Assembly: GCF_020991365.1 (NCBI RefSeq)
Contig: NZ_JAJLRA010000019.1
Coordinates: 55,413 to 119,412 of the forward strand
DNA length: 64,000 bases
Origin: Streptacidiphilus sp. ASG 303
GTDB lineage: Bacteria; Actinomycetota; Actinomycetes; Streptomycetales; Streptomycetaceae
Reading direction: 5' to 3'
Below are positions 44,338 through 53,162 of the stretch, one piece after another. Within the stretch, counting starts at the first letter, position 1. Each line of letters begins with the position of its first letter. Both the position numbers and the translations under genes were made by a program. The notes below the pieces were generated by a model. The model saw only the letters and a list, made by a program, of their open reading frames with translations. It ran no database searches and had not been told where the DNA came from.

Positions 44338-45282
44338 ATGGAACTGCGCCACCTCCGGTACCTGCTCGCCGTGGCCGAGCACGCCAGCTTCACCCGCGCC
44401 GCCGAAGCCCTGCACGTCTCGCAGCCCACGCTCTCGCAGCAGGTCAGGCAGCTGGAGAGCTCCCTTCAGGTGCAGCTGCTCGACCGCTCCGGGCGCACCG
44501 TGCGCCTCACCGACGCCGGCCAGGCCTACACCCACTACGCGCGTCAGGCCCTGCGCGACCTCGCCGCGGCCGAGCGTGCGGTCCGCGACGTCCAGGACCT
44601 CTCACGCGGCACCCTGCGCCTGGCCGTGACGCCGACCTTCACGGCCTACCTGGTCGGGACGCTCGTCGAGGACTTCCACGCGCGCCACCCCGGGATCACC
44701 CTGGACATCCGCGAGATGGCACAGGCCCGCATCGAGTCCGAACTGGCCGCCGACCGGCTCGACCTCGGCATCGCCTTCAGCGGGGCACACCTGCCGGCCA
44801 TCACCGCCAGCACCCTGTTCACCGAGCACCTCGGCCTCGTCGTCGCCTCCACCCACCCCTGGGCGACCCTCCCGGGCCCGCTACCGGTGCGCGCCCTGCG
44901 CGACCAGCGACTCGCCCTCCTCAGCACCGACTTCGCCACCCGGCGCCACATCGACCAGTACCTCGCCGAGCACGGGGTCCAGCCACAGGTCGCCGTCGAG
45001 GCCAACTCCGTCGGCGCGCTCATCGCGATCGTCCGGCGAACCGGACTCGCCACCGTGCTGCCCGACGCCGTCACCGGGGATCGGCCCCACCTCCACGCCG
45101 TCGCCGTCGACCCCCCGCTGCCTTCACGCACCGTGGCACTGCTCCGCCGGGACACCTCCTACCAGAGCGCCGCCGCCCGCTCCTTCACCACGCTCGCCGA
45201 ACGCCACGCCCACATCTTCGGCCACACCGGCGACGAACCGGCCCGCACCGACCCTCCGCAAGGAGCACACGGATCCGCCTGA
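44338..45282 (+). CDS. cynR: LysR-type regulator CynR
   Basis: 314 aa from ATG 44338. The N-terminal LysR helix-turn-helix is complete: MELRHLRYLLAVAEHASFTR, AAEALHVSQPTLSQQVRQLE, then LFDR-like LLDRSGRTVRLTDAG. The substrate-binding domain (about 90-295) has LRLAVTPTFTAYLVGTLVED and LDLGIAFSGAHLP. Its divergent position next to cynS is that of E. coli CynR, which activates the cyn genes when cyanate is present. The C-terminal tail is slightly longer than usual. Confidence 0.92.
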   Translation: MELRHLRYLLAVAEHASFTRAAEALHVSQPTLSQQVRQLESSLQVQLLDRSGRTVRLTDAGQAYTHYARQALRDLAAAERAVRDVQDLSRGTLRLAVTPTFTAYLVGTLVEDFHARHPGITLDIREMAQARIESELAADRLDLGIAFSGAHLPAITASTLFTEHLGLVVASTHPWATLPGPLPVRALRDQRLALLSTDFATRRHIDQYLAEHGVQPQVAVEANSVGALIAIVRRTGLATVLPDAVTGDRPHLHAVAVDPPLPSRTVALLRRDTSYQSAAARSFTTLAERHAHIFGHTGDEPARTDPPQGAHGSA

Positions 45283-45761
45283 AGGCCTGAGCCCGGATCC
45301 ACCGAAGCCTCCCCGACGTGACCGGTGTTCCCGACGTGACCGGTGTTCCCGCAGACCAGCGCCGACGTCTCCGACGGGGCGTCGGCGGCACCGGTCCAGC
45401 GGTCGTCGCCATCCACGCCGCGCCGGAGGATGCGGCTCCGTCGGACTTCTCGTTCCGGCCGGTCGCCGGCAGCCGCCGCACAACCCCATGCCGCCGAGCG
45501 GGGCCCCGGCCCCCGACCGGACCGGCACGGTCGTGGCGGCCCGGGCCGACGGCGGCAGCAGCCGGGCCGGGCCGGGGCCGGCACCCGCGCACGGCCGCCC
45601 CCTCGCGCACGGGTGCGACCGCCGTACCCGCGGCAGCGGCACGACGGCCCTGCGAACCGGTCGGCGCGGGGCCGCGCCTCGTCCCGGGTACGCGTGCAAA
45701 TCCGGCCGTTTTTGTCTGACGGTACGTCAAATTCAAGTGTTGAAAAAACTATTGACGCGCC
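45283..45761. other. Gap with no supportable gene
   Basis: About 480 bp after cynR. Near 45310-45350 a short motif GTGACCGGTGTTCC is directly repeated. The last 60 bp (45700-45761) become AT-rich and hold the promoter of the next gene. No gene is seen. Confidence 0.5.
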
Positions 45762-45777
45762 AATGGTCCAGACCTTT
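45762..45777 (+). promoter_or_regulatory. DasR-like operator (dre) upstream of the ThuA-ricin gene
   Basis: The sequence AATGGTCCAGACCTTT matches the core of the DasR-responsive element (consensus ACTGGTCTAGACCAGT) at most positions. It lies about 54 bp before the GTG at 45831, within an AT-rich promoter region that has a TTGACG box at 45752-45757. DasR represses chitin-use genes until amino-sugar phosphates accumulate. Confidence 0.65.
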
Positions 45778-45830
45778 CAATGCGAGCAGCGAGTGCGCCA
45801 CCCCCGCCCCGCGCACGAGAAGGGCCTTCC

Positions 45831-47075
45831 GTGTCCGCATCCCCCACCGCCTTTTTGTGGCACCGGTCCCTGCTGCGGCTGCTCACCCTGTTCACCGTGG
45901 TGCTCGGCCTGCAGACCTGGACACCCCCCGCCGCCCATGCAGCACCGGCCTTCAACGTCCTCGCCTTCTACGGCAGCACGAACGACCCGGCACACATCAG
46001 CTTCGACCAGGAAGCCAACTCCTGGTTCCCGCAGGCGGGTGCGCAGTACGGCTTCTCGTACACCTCGACCACCGACTGGAACCAGCTGAACGCCGCCAAC
46101 CTGGCCGACTACCAGGTGGTGATGTTCCTCGACGACTACCCCCACGCCGCCGCGCAGCAGTCCGCGTTCCAGACGTACATGAACAACGGCGGCGGGTTCC
46201 TGGGCTTCCACGTCGCGGCCTACAACGCCGACAGCGGTGACTGGCCCTGGTACCACAACACCTTGCTGGGGACGGGTACCTTCCGCACCAACACCTGGTG
46301 GCCGACCGCCGAGACGCTCAGGATCGACGACGGCACCCACCCGGCGACGGCCGGCCTGCCGTCCACCATCACGTCATCGGTCAGCGAGTGGTACAGCTGG
46401 CAGAACGACCTGCGGACGAACCCGGCGATCGACATCCTGGCGTCGATGGACCCCTCGACCTTCCCGGTCGGCACGGATCCCGACCAGTCCTGGTACAGCG
46501 GCTCCTACCCTGTCGTCTGGTCCAACCGCGACTACAGGATGATCTACGCGAACTTCGGCCACAACGCCATGGACTACTCCACCAACACCCCCCTGTCGTC
46601 CACCTTCGCCAGCGCGCAGCAGAACCAGCTGCTCATCCAGGGGCTGCGCTGGCTGGGCGGGCAGTCCGGACCGGTCACGCCGCCCGGCGGACCCACCGGC
46701 GCGATCCACGGGTACGGCGGCACGTGCGTGGACGTCGCCGGAGCCGACAGCGCCAACGGCACGGCGGTGCAGCTCTACACCTGCAACGGCACCGCCGCCC
46801 AGAACTGGACGGTCGCCGCGGACGGCAGTCTCCGGGCGCTGGGCAAGTGCCTGGACGTCACCGCGGGCGGCACGGCCGACGGCACCAAGGTGCAGCTGTA
46901 CGACTGCAACGGCACCGGTGCGCAGCAGTGGCGGCCCGGCACCGGCGGCTCGCTGGTGAACCCCCGGTCCGGCAGATGCCTGGACGCCACCGGTCCGAGT
47001 TCCGCCAACGGCACCCGGCTGCAGATCTGGTCCTGCACCGGCGGGGCGAACCAGAGCTGGACACTGCCGTCCTGA
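45831..47075 (+). CDS. Secreted ThuA-like protein with C-terminal ricin B lectin domain
   Basis: 414 aa from GTG 45831, chosen because GAGAAGGG lies upstream; an in-frame ATG at 45780 is less likely. The signal peptide runs through a hydrophobic stretch to PPAAHA-A (about 37). The ThuA-like domain follows: FNVLAFYGSTNDPAHISF, YQVVMFLDDYP, NNGGGFLGFHVAAYN and NFGHNAMDYS. A Pro/Gly linker leads to a ricin B lectin domain (about 286-414) with repeated CVDVAG/CLDVTA and QxW-type motifs (NWTV, QQWRPG, QSWTLPS). It is predicted to bind polysaccharide outside the cell. The DasR-like site suggests chitin or GlcNAc control. Confidence 0.88.
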   Translation: MSASPTAFLWHRSLLRLLTLFTVVLGLQTWTPPAAHAAPAFNVLAFYGSTNDPAHISFDQEANSWFPQAGAQYGFSYTSTTDWNQLNAANLADYQVVMFLDDYPHAAAQQSAFQTYMNNGGGFLGFHVAAYNADSGDWPWYHNTLLGTGTFRTNTWWPTAETLRIDDGTHPATAGLPSTITSSVSEWYSWQNDLRTNPAIDILASMDPSTFPVGTDPDQSWYSGSYPVVWSNRDYRMIYANFGHNAMDYSTNTPLSSTFASAQQNQLLIQGLRWLGGQSGPVTPPGGPTGAIHGYGGTCVDVAGADSANGTAVQLYTCNGTAAQNWTVAADGSLRALGKCLDVTAGGTADGTKVQLYDCNGTGAQQWRPGTGGSLVNPRSGRCLDATGPSSANGTRLQIWSCTGGANQSWTLPS

Positions 47076-47497
47076 CGCCCGGCCCGCACACCGCCCCATC
47101 GCGGAGCTGAGGATCCCCCTACAGGGCGGGGACCTGCAGACGACCCCCCTCCCCGCCGGCCCGGCACCACCGGGGACGCCGCCCCGCGCCGCCGGGAAGC
47201 GGGCGTGTCGGGCACCCCACCTGCAGGCCCCTCCCCCGGCGGTGCCCCGCAATCGCGCACGGATCCCCTCCGCACCCGAGGACGGCGAGGCGGCAGAACA
47301 GGGCCGTCGCACGCCTGCGTGAAGCCACGTCGCGGCAGCTCCCGGGACGTCGACCCGAGAAGCCCGGGCCGACAGGACGAAGACCTCCCCTTGTCGGCCC
47401 TCCCGTCCACCGATGACCCGAGCGGTCCTCCTCGCCCTTCCCGGCCGCTCTTCCTCCCCCACCGGCCCCGTACGCCCCCACACCCCTTGGACGGCTC
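47076..47497. other. Gap with no supportable gene
   Basis: About 420 bp between the two lectin genes. It presumably holds the chitinase promoter, but I see no DasR-type site here and no gene. Confidence 0.5.
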
Positions 47498-48898
47498 ATG
47501 CGTATCAGACACCTGTCCCCCCTCGTCGGCCTCCTGGCGGCCGTCTCCCTCCTCAACGCCCCCCAGGCCCAGGCGGCGGCCAACCCCGGTCCCGGCTTCC
47601 CCGCCCAGTACGTCGCGCCCTGGGTGGAGACCTGGAACTCCCCGTCCGCCATGGCGAACGCCCAGGCCGCCACCGGCGTCAACCACTTCCACCTCGCGTT
47701 CGTCCTCAGCGACGGCTCCTGCAACGCCACCTTCAACGGCAACATGCCGATCAACGACGCCGGCTGGACCGGGGCGATCAACAGCCTGCGGGCCTCGGGA
47801 GGGGACGTCATCGCCTCCTTCGGAGGCGCCGCCGGCACCGAGCTCGCCCAGGCCTGCGGTACCGTCGCGGCCCTGCAGACCCAGTACCAGCGGGTCATCG
47901 ACACGCTCAACCTCACGCGGATCGACTTCGACATCGAGGGGGCGGCGGTCGGTGACACCGCCGCCAACGACCGCCGCAACCAGGCTCTGGCGAACCTCCA
48001 GGCGGCCGCCGCGGCCGCGGGACGGAGGCTCGACGTCGACTACACGCTGGCGACGAACCCCGACGGTCTGAGCTCCGAGGGGATGAACCTCGTCGGCAAC
48101 GCCAAGTCCCGCAACGTGAACGTCAACCTGGTCAACATCATGACCATGGACTACTACCAGAACGTCTCCGACATGGGTGCGGCCGCCATCAGTGCCGCCA
48201 ACGCACTGCACACCCAGCTGGGAAGCGTCTGGACCACGAAGACCTCCGCGCAGCTGTGGTCCATGGAGGGCAGTACGCCCATGATCGGCGTGAACGATTC
48301 GCTCAACGAGGTCTTCACCACCGGCAACGCCACCACCCTCACCGACTTCGCCAGGTCCAACGGCATCCAGCAGATCGGCTACTGGGCCCTCGGCCGCGAC
48401 AAGGCCTGCGCGACGAACGGCACGCTCTCCAGCACCTGCAGCGGCACGCCGCAGAGCCCCTACCAGTTCGCCGCCGTCTTCAACGCCGTCGGCGGCGGGG
48501 GCGGCACTCCGCACACCGGTCCGATCAGCGGCTACGCGGGCCTCTGCCTCGACGACAGGAGTGCCTCGACAGCCAACGGCAGCCCGGTCCAGGTCTACAC
48601 CTGCAACGGCACCAGCGCCCAGAACTGGACCGTCGACGACGCCGGCCACACCCTCCAGGTGCTCGGCAAGTGCCTGGACGTCACCGCCGGCGGTACTGCC
48701 GACGGGACCAGGGTGCAGCTGTACGACTGCAACGGCACCGGAGCGCAGGTGTGGGTCCCGCAGGCCGACGGCTCGCTGCTCAACCCCCAGTCGGGCAAGT
48801 GCCTGGACGACACCGACTGGTCCACCACCCCCGGCACCCAGTCCCAGATCTGGTCCTGCACCGGCAGCGCCAACCAGAAGTGGTCCCTGCCCGCCTGA
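47498..48898 (+). CDS. Secreted GH18 chitinase with C-terminal ricin B lectin domain
   Basis: 466 aa from ATG 47498. The signal peptide ends at AQA-A (about 26). The GH18 barrel (about 30-325) carries the catalytic motif TRIDFDIEG with Asp143, Asp145 and Glu147 (the acid/base Glu); the first Asp of the usual D-x-x-D-x-D-x-E is replaced by Thr. It also has VNLVNIMTMDYY and IGYWALGRD. A Gly-rich linker joins a ricin B lectin domain (about 344-466). The enzyme cleaves chitin or related beta-1,4-GlcNAc polymers outside the cell. Its lectin module is closely similar in DNA to that of the neighbouring ThuA-like gene. Confidence 0.92.
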   Translation: MRIRHLSPLVGLLAAVSLLNAPQAQAAANPGPGFPAQYVAPWVETWNSPSAMANAQAATGVNHFHLAFVLSDGSCNATFNGNMPINDAGWTGAINSLRASGGDVIASFGGAAGTELAQACGTVAALQTQYQRVIDTLNLTRIDFDIEGAAVGDTAANDRRNQALANLQAAAAAAGRRLDVDYTLATNPDGLSSEGMNLVGNAKSRNVNVNLVNIMTMDYYQNVSDMGAAAISAANALHTQLGSVWTTKTSAQLWSMEGSTPMIGVNDSLNEVFTTGNATTLTDFARSNGIQQIGYWALGRDKACATNGTLSSTCSGTPQSPYQFAAVFNAVGGGGGTPHTGPISGYAGLCLDDRSASTANGSPVQVYTCNGTSAQNWTVDDAGHTLQVLGKCLDVTAGGTADGTRVQLYDCNGTGAQVWVPQADGSLLNPQSGKCLDDTDWSTTPGTQSQIWSCTGSANQKWSLPA

Positions 48899-48914
48899 AC
48901 CCCCTCCCGGAGAT

Positions 48915-48960
48915 GGGGCCGCCGCGAAGGTGAGGAGCACCACGCGGCTGCGGCGGCCCC
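48915..48960 (+). terminator. Hairpin after the chitinase gene
   Basis: An 11-bp perfect GC stem (48915-48925 with 48950-48960) and 24-base loop, 17 bp after the chitinase stop. Confidence 0.55.
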
Positions 48961-49240
48961 TCCGCCGGACCCGCACGTCGCGCACTGCGGACACCGGGGC
49001 CGTCGACAGGCCCGTGCCCCCTGTTGGGTGCCACAAGTCCCGTACGTGCGCCGATCCGGGCGTTCGCCGTGCCGGTGTGACCTCTGTCCGGCGGTGTTGC
49101 GGAAATCGTGCATCGGTCCGCCGAGGACAAGCTCCGGAAATCCAAGGCGACCTGGCAGGGTCGCCCGAACAACCGGAGCTTCGTTTCACGGGTGGCGGGC
49201 CTGCACCACGTCCTCGCAACAGCGCGGCCTGAAGACCTGC

Positions 49241-49412
49241 ATGATCACCGAGACTTTGGAACACCCCTGGGTCGACTACCGCGAGCGCCATGCGGTCGGG
49301 TGCGGGATCAATCGCCTCAGGAGGCACCGCGCCGTCGCCACGCGACACGGCAGGCTCGCGGTCCGCTACGAGGCGGCTGTCCTCGCCGCTGCCATCGACG
49401 AGTGGCTGTGGC
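49241..49412 (+). mobile_element. IS5-like transposase C-terminal scrap
   Basis: The plus-strand frame reads RHAVGCGINRLRRHRAVATR, then LAVRYEAAVLAAAIDEWLW. This is the conserved tail of streptomycete IS5-family transposases (ERHAVE-CGINRLK-HRAVATR-DKLAVRYEA). Only about 55 codons survive, and the usual stop after EWL is lost. No inverted repeats or upstream DDE motifs remain. Confidence 0.75.
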
Positions 49413-49421
49413 CCTCGGCCG

Positions 49422-49538
49422 TTACGCGGTGGGATCCACGTTCCACGCCTCCGGCAGATCGCTGCCGCAGAAGACACAGACGAAGTCGTCCTCGCGCACG
49501 ATGTTGTGCTCCTGGCAGTCAGGGCACCGTCGGAACAT
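49422..49538 (-). pseudogene. Zinc-ribbon C-terminal fragment
   Basis: On the minus strand the frame reads MFRRCPDCQEHNIVREDDFV, CVFCGSDLP, then a stop, with two C-x2-C knuckles for one zinc. Homology-like sequence extends only about six codons upstream (GFTREV) before entering the 49569 repeat. It may be a complete 38-aa mini-protein (GAGG lies before the ATG at 49538), but more likely it is the 3' end of a gene cut off by the duplicated segment. Confidence 0.5.
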
Positions 49539-49568
49539 CACCTCGCGGGTGAAGCCGGAGGGCCGCCC

Positions 49569-49809
49569 GAGCCGGCCGAGTCCGGCCGCCGGACGCCCGC
49601 AGGGCGGGCGCCGCGCGCGGGTGCCCCGGCCCGGCGTGCCGGTCCGGGGGTCCTGAGGCCGCCACTCCCCGGGCCGGCGCGCGGGCGCGCGGCTCAGGAC
49701 GGCCGGGCGGCTCAGGACGGCCGGGCTGTCAGGGAGCGCATGCGCTCGTACTCGGCCCGGTCCTGGATCCGCCAGACGGCCTGGCCGACGGCGAGAACGC
49801 CGCGCGCAG
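49569..49809. repeat. Dispersed duplication, copy 2
   Basis: This 241-bp segment is about 96% identical to 42615-42837, with an extra 18-bp tandem copy (near 49691-49726). Here it includes the 3' end and downstream flank of the intact gene at 49712-50452, so this copy is the probable source. Confidence 0.9.
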
Positions 49810-50452
49810 GCAGGGGGACGTCGCCGATGCGCGGGTTCTCCCGCAGTCGAACGGGGTGTCCGAGGTCGACACCGTCGAACGTGGCGTGGGCCTCGTCGAT
49901 GAAGTACATCTGCTGAGGCATCAGTGTCCCGCTGTGGCCGCTCGGCATCACCCCGGACATCCGCAGGCGGCCCAGCCCCAGCGCGCGGGCCGCCAGCTCG
50001 CGAGCCCCCACCAGGGGGCGGGGGCGCCATGTGGCCGGCGGCAGCACCGCGCTGACGCGGTTCAGCAGCGAGAGGGGCCTGGTCACGCGGGCGGTGAGGG
50101 TCCAGTCCACCGCGGGCGTGTCCATCGTCACCCTCAGGGACACTGGGCCCGTCCAGGTGAGACCGATCCGGGCGGATCCCGTGTGGTCGCAGGCGGCGCC
50201 GTAGTACCGCGGGCACGCCGTGTCGAGCCGCTCCCCGTCGACGTGGATCGACCACCTGCCGCCCGGATCGCGATGCCACAGCGTGCGGTACGGGGCGAAG
50301 GAGCCCTCCGGGAACACCCGCAGCGCGAGCACGTGACCGGAGTCGAAAGGCAGGCCGAACACGCCCCAGCCACGGACGTACTCGTGGTCCGGCCAGGGAG
50401 CCCGTCCCCGCACCTCGGGACGCCGCGACAACGTGGACGACAGGTCGAGCAT
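49712..50452 (-). CDS. Hypothetical beta-rich protein
   Basis: 246 aa from ATG 50452; a GTG three codons earlier is also possible. It is beta-rich and has no signal peptide. Segments include YVRGWGVFGLPFDSGHVLAL, PYRTLWHRDPGGRWSIHVDG, CPRYYGAACDH and GLTWTGPVSLRV, then a helical end WRIQDRAEYERMRSL. The layout faintly recalls lipocalin-like CrtC/hydroxyneurosporene-synthase relatives, but I do not assign it. Its C-terminus and 3' flank are duplicated at 42.7 kb. Confidence 0.65.
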   Translation of the reverse strand: MLDLSSTLSRRPEVRGRAPWPDHEYVRGWGVFGLPFDSGHVLALRVFPEGSFAPYRTLWHRDPGGRWSIHVDGERLDTACPRYYGAACDHTGSARIGLTWTGPVSLRVTMDTPAVDWTLTARVTRPLSLLNRVSAVLPPATWRPRPLVGARELAARALGLGRLRMSGVMPSGHSGTLMPQQMYFIDEAHATFDGVDLGHPVRLRENPRIGDVPLPARGVLAVGQAVWRIQDRAEYERMRSLTARPS

Positions 50453-51335
50453 CTGCGCCACCTCGTTCCCGACGGCCCCCGACCTATGTCCAGCATGCCC
50501 ACGACCGGCACCCGGGATCCACCGGGCCGACCGGGCCGTCGCCGTCCCGCCCCGCCCCGCACCGGCAGCGACCGGAGGGGAGGTGCGGCCACCGGCCGCA
50601 TACCGGAAGTCACGCACAGCCGTCGACCCGGAACCCTGCCCTCCCGCCCGCTCCCGCCCGCTCCCGCCCGCGCCTGCCCGCACCTGCCCGCACCTGCCCG
50701 CTCCCGGCAGGCTCGGACCGCACGGCGCCGCACATGCCCGGCCTCTTCCTCCTCCTCCGTCTCCCGGGGTCCTCCCGCCGCCGTCCCGTGCGGATCAGGC
50801 CGAGGACGTCGAGCCGTCCGCGCCCCGGTGCAGGAGCGCAGTCCTGCGCCGACGCCGCCGGCAGGTCCTCGCCCGGTTGCCCCTCGGCAACGCCCCCACC
50901 GGCTCCTTCCAGAACAGCGTCCGCCTGGCCGTCGAGGACAACGGGCCGGCCCCGGCCGCCTCTCCGACCGGTCCGGCTCCCTGGTCCGCCCCTGACGGGG
51001 CGGGAACCGACACGGCCCGGCCCTCCGACGCACCGCTCTCCGCGGAACGGGTTGATGGAACACCGGGCCGTTCCTCGGAGGGGAACGCAGGCAGGACACC
51101 CCTGTGCAGCGGGAGAAGGTGATCGCCGTGCGCTCCCCTGGGCGTGAGGGCGTGCGACTGCGGCAGCAGGGCCTCCCGGACCTCCTCGACGGCTACGACG
51201 CCTTTCGGGATTCCGTGAGGCCCTGCCTTCACGGGCCGACCACCTGATGATCACCCGACGGGGACTCCCGGTCGAGCGGCGGGGCCGGGAGCGGCATGCC
51301 GGCGGCTTCCCGGCCCGCACGTCGGCCCGGCCCGG
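50453..51335. other. Gap with no supportable gene
   Basis: About 880 bp. A short plus-strand frame at 51118-51250 (VIAVRSPGREGVRLRQQGLP, then LLDGYDAFRDSV) looks protein-like and has GGAGAAG upstream. It is too short and unlike any family I know; it may be a gene fragment. Short repeats (cccgctcccgcc and related) occur around 50645-50700. Confidence 0.45.
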
Positions 51336-51677
51336 TCAGGGCCACACCAGGTACTCGCCGGCGACCCAGCCGGTGAGCTTGGTGCTGCCGTTGTAGCCGT
51401 AGCCGCACACCCAGTAGTGACCGCCGGACTGGACTCCCGAGGAGCTGAAGGTGAACGCGGCGCCGCCGGGGAGCTGGCCTACGGCCGCGTAGCTGGTCGA
51501 CGGTCCGGTGCGCACCTTCAGCCAGTCCACGCTCGACTGGACATGCGTGTAGTTGCTGAGGGAGCCCGGGCAGGTGACGGCCGCGGTGACGGCGTTCGCC
51601 GGAGCGGCGTGGGCGGCCGGCACGGCGGTGAGCGAGAGTGCCGCAGCGGAGAAGGCGACGGCGACGGCTTTCCTCAT
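51336..51677 (-). CDS. Secreted SH3-like domain protein
   Basis: 113 aa from ATG 51677 with GGAGG upstream. The signal peptide is MRKAVAVAFSAAALSLTAVP ending at AHA-A. The mature part has SSVDWLKVRTGPSTSYAAVG, QLPGGAAFTF and HYWVCGYGYNGSTKLTGWVA, an SH3b-type fold with the typical VRTGPST motif. Such proteins often bind peptidoglycan peptides. Two cysteines could form a disulfide (VTCPGS and WVCGYG). Confidence 0.85.
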   Translation of the reverse strand: MRKAVAVAFSAAALSLTAVPAAHAAPANAVTAAVTCPGSLSNYTHVQSSVDWLKVRTGPSTSYAAVGQLPGGAAFTFSSSGVQSGGHYWVCGYGYNGSTKLTGWVAGEYLVWP

Positions 51678-51984
51678 GGGGAACCTCCAGGATGAGATCG
51701 GATACCGGGGCTCCACGCGGCCATGACCGTGTCCGCGTGGATGGGGACATGCGTGGATCAGGCGTTCCATCTCCGCGCCGGCGCCGGCGCCGGTGCAGGC
51801 GGGCCGCGTGGAGTCCGTGGACTGCGCGGATCCCCCTGACCCGCAGTCAGCGACCGGTTCGGGTCAGCGGTGGATGCCGCCTCGGCAGGGCGGCCGGCCG
51901 CGACGGCGGCCGGCCGGCTGCGAACCGCGGGCGACGCGACCGGCCGGCTGTTCCGGCACAAGGCTCCTCGCGCCGTTCCGGTCC

Positions 51985-52425
51985 CTACCACCAGGACGTG
52001 GAGTTGGTGGAGGTGCAGGTGCCGAGGATCGAGGTCACGTAGCAGGCGCGGAAGGCGACGGCGGAGCTCGAACTCGTCAGGTAGCCCTGGGTGTAGTTGC
52101 GGCTGCCGGCAAGCTTGATGTCGGCGTAGTCCCAGACGTGGCCCCCGAGGGAGACCTCGAAGCGGATGTAGTCCGACGAGCCGTAGTTGAGGATGCGCCC
52201 CCAGCCGTACTGCGAGCCGCCGCACATGCCGTAGCGGACCTGGACCTGTCGGCCGCTGACGGTCCTCTCGGTTGCCGTGGCGGCGCCGGTGCAGGAGTTC
52301 GGGTCGCTCCACCACGTGGAGGCGGCGGTCGCCGGGGCCGAGGCAAGGACGACCGTGGCTGCGGCGGCGGCACACATCGCTGCGACGGAAGCCGTACGAC
52401 GGGACTTCGTGCGGTGCTTCACCAT
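51985..52425 (-). CDS. Small secreted protein, possibly DUF2690-like
   Basis: 146 aa from ATG 52425 with GGAGT upstream. The signal peptide has an Arg/Lys-rich start (KHRTKSRRTASVA) and a hydrophobic core ending at ATA-A (about 36). The mature domain has SCTGAATATERTVSGRQVQV, RYGMCGGSQYGWGRI and ends TSILGTCTSTNSTSWW, with four cysteines. The VRYG-C-W-R pattern resembles DUF2690 (LRYS-C-t-WAR). It is probably extracellular; the function is unknown. Confidence 0.7.
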   Translation of the reverse strand: MVKHRTKSRRTASVAAMCAAAAATVVLASAPATAASTWWSDPNSCTGAATATERTVSGRQVQVRYGMCGGSQYGWGRILNYGSSDYIRFEVSLGGHVWDYADIKLAGSRNYTQGYLTSSSSAVAFRACYVTSILGTCTSTNSTSWW

Positions 52426-53162
52426 GCTGTACTCCGCTTCGTGGAATCGGCAGACGTCACTGCAGGGCAGGTGCGGCGACGTGGCTCCGGTGCACGGCTG
52501 CGGTGGACCCGCCCACGAGGGGGAACCCCGTCGCGCCGACATCATGGTGGAAGACTTTGACATGTACCCACAAGTCATTTGGCCTCAGCCGAAAGGCTCC
52601 GGCCGGACGGCATGCGGGACACTGAGAATGCACCGGGGGCACCTACGGGGGACTGTGGCGCTCGGGGCGCATGCCACGGCGGGGGATCCGGTCCGGGTGC
52701 GGACAGCCGGCGGACCCGACGTGACGGGGCAGACCGTGCCGGGCGCCGCTCGGCCCGCAGGCAGCGCAGGCAGCGCAGGCCGGGCCGCGTTCGGCCCCTG
52801 GCGTGTCCAGGCACGGACCCGGCTGCGCCGGCCGAACCCGGGGACGCCCCGCACGCCCACCACCGTGCCGCCCCGCCCCGTCCGGCCACGCCTCCGATCC
52901 GCGATCGGCGCCGGACGGGCCGCGCAGTTACCCCTGCGGATGACTGCCGAGAAGCTCACCGCCCACGACTCCGGACGGTCCCTGGGGCGGGCGCCCGGTC
53001 GTGGTCGACGTTCATCGCAGCGTGCGGGGCGGATGCCCGTCCGGGGTGCCGGGCCCGGCGGTCTGCGGCTGCGCCGTCCGGGGGCGAGCGACCGAGGGCG
53101 ATGCCGCAGGCAGGCAGCGGCGGGGCCCGAGGGCCCGGCCGCGCGCACGCCGGGATGGCGCG
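52426..53162. other. Gap with no supportable gene
   Basis: About 735 bp between two minus-strand genes. Around 52500-52600 the sequence is AT-richer, which may mark the promoter of the secreted-protein gene. No gene, RNA or repeat is recognised. Confidence 0.5.
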
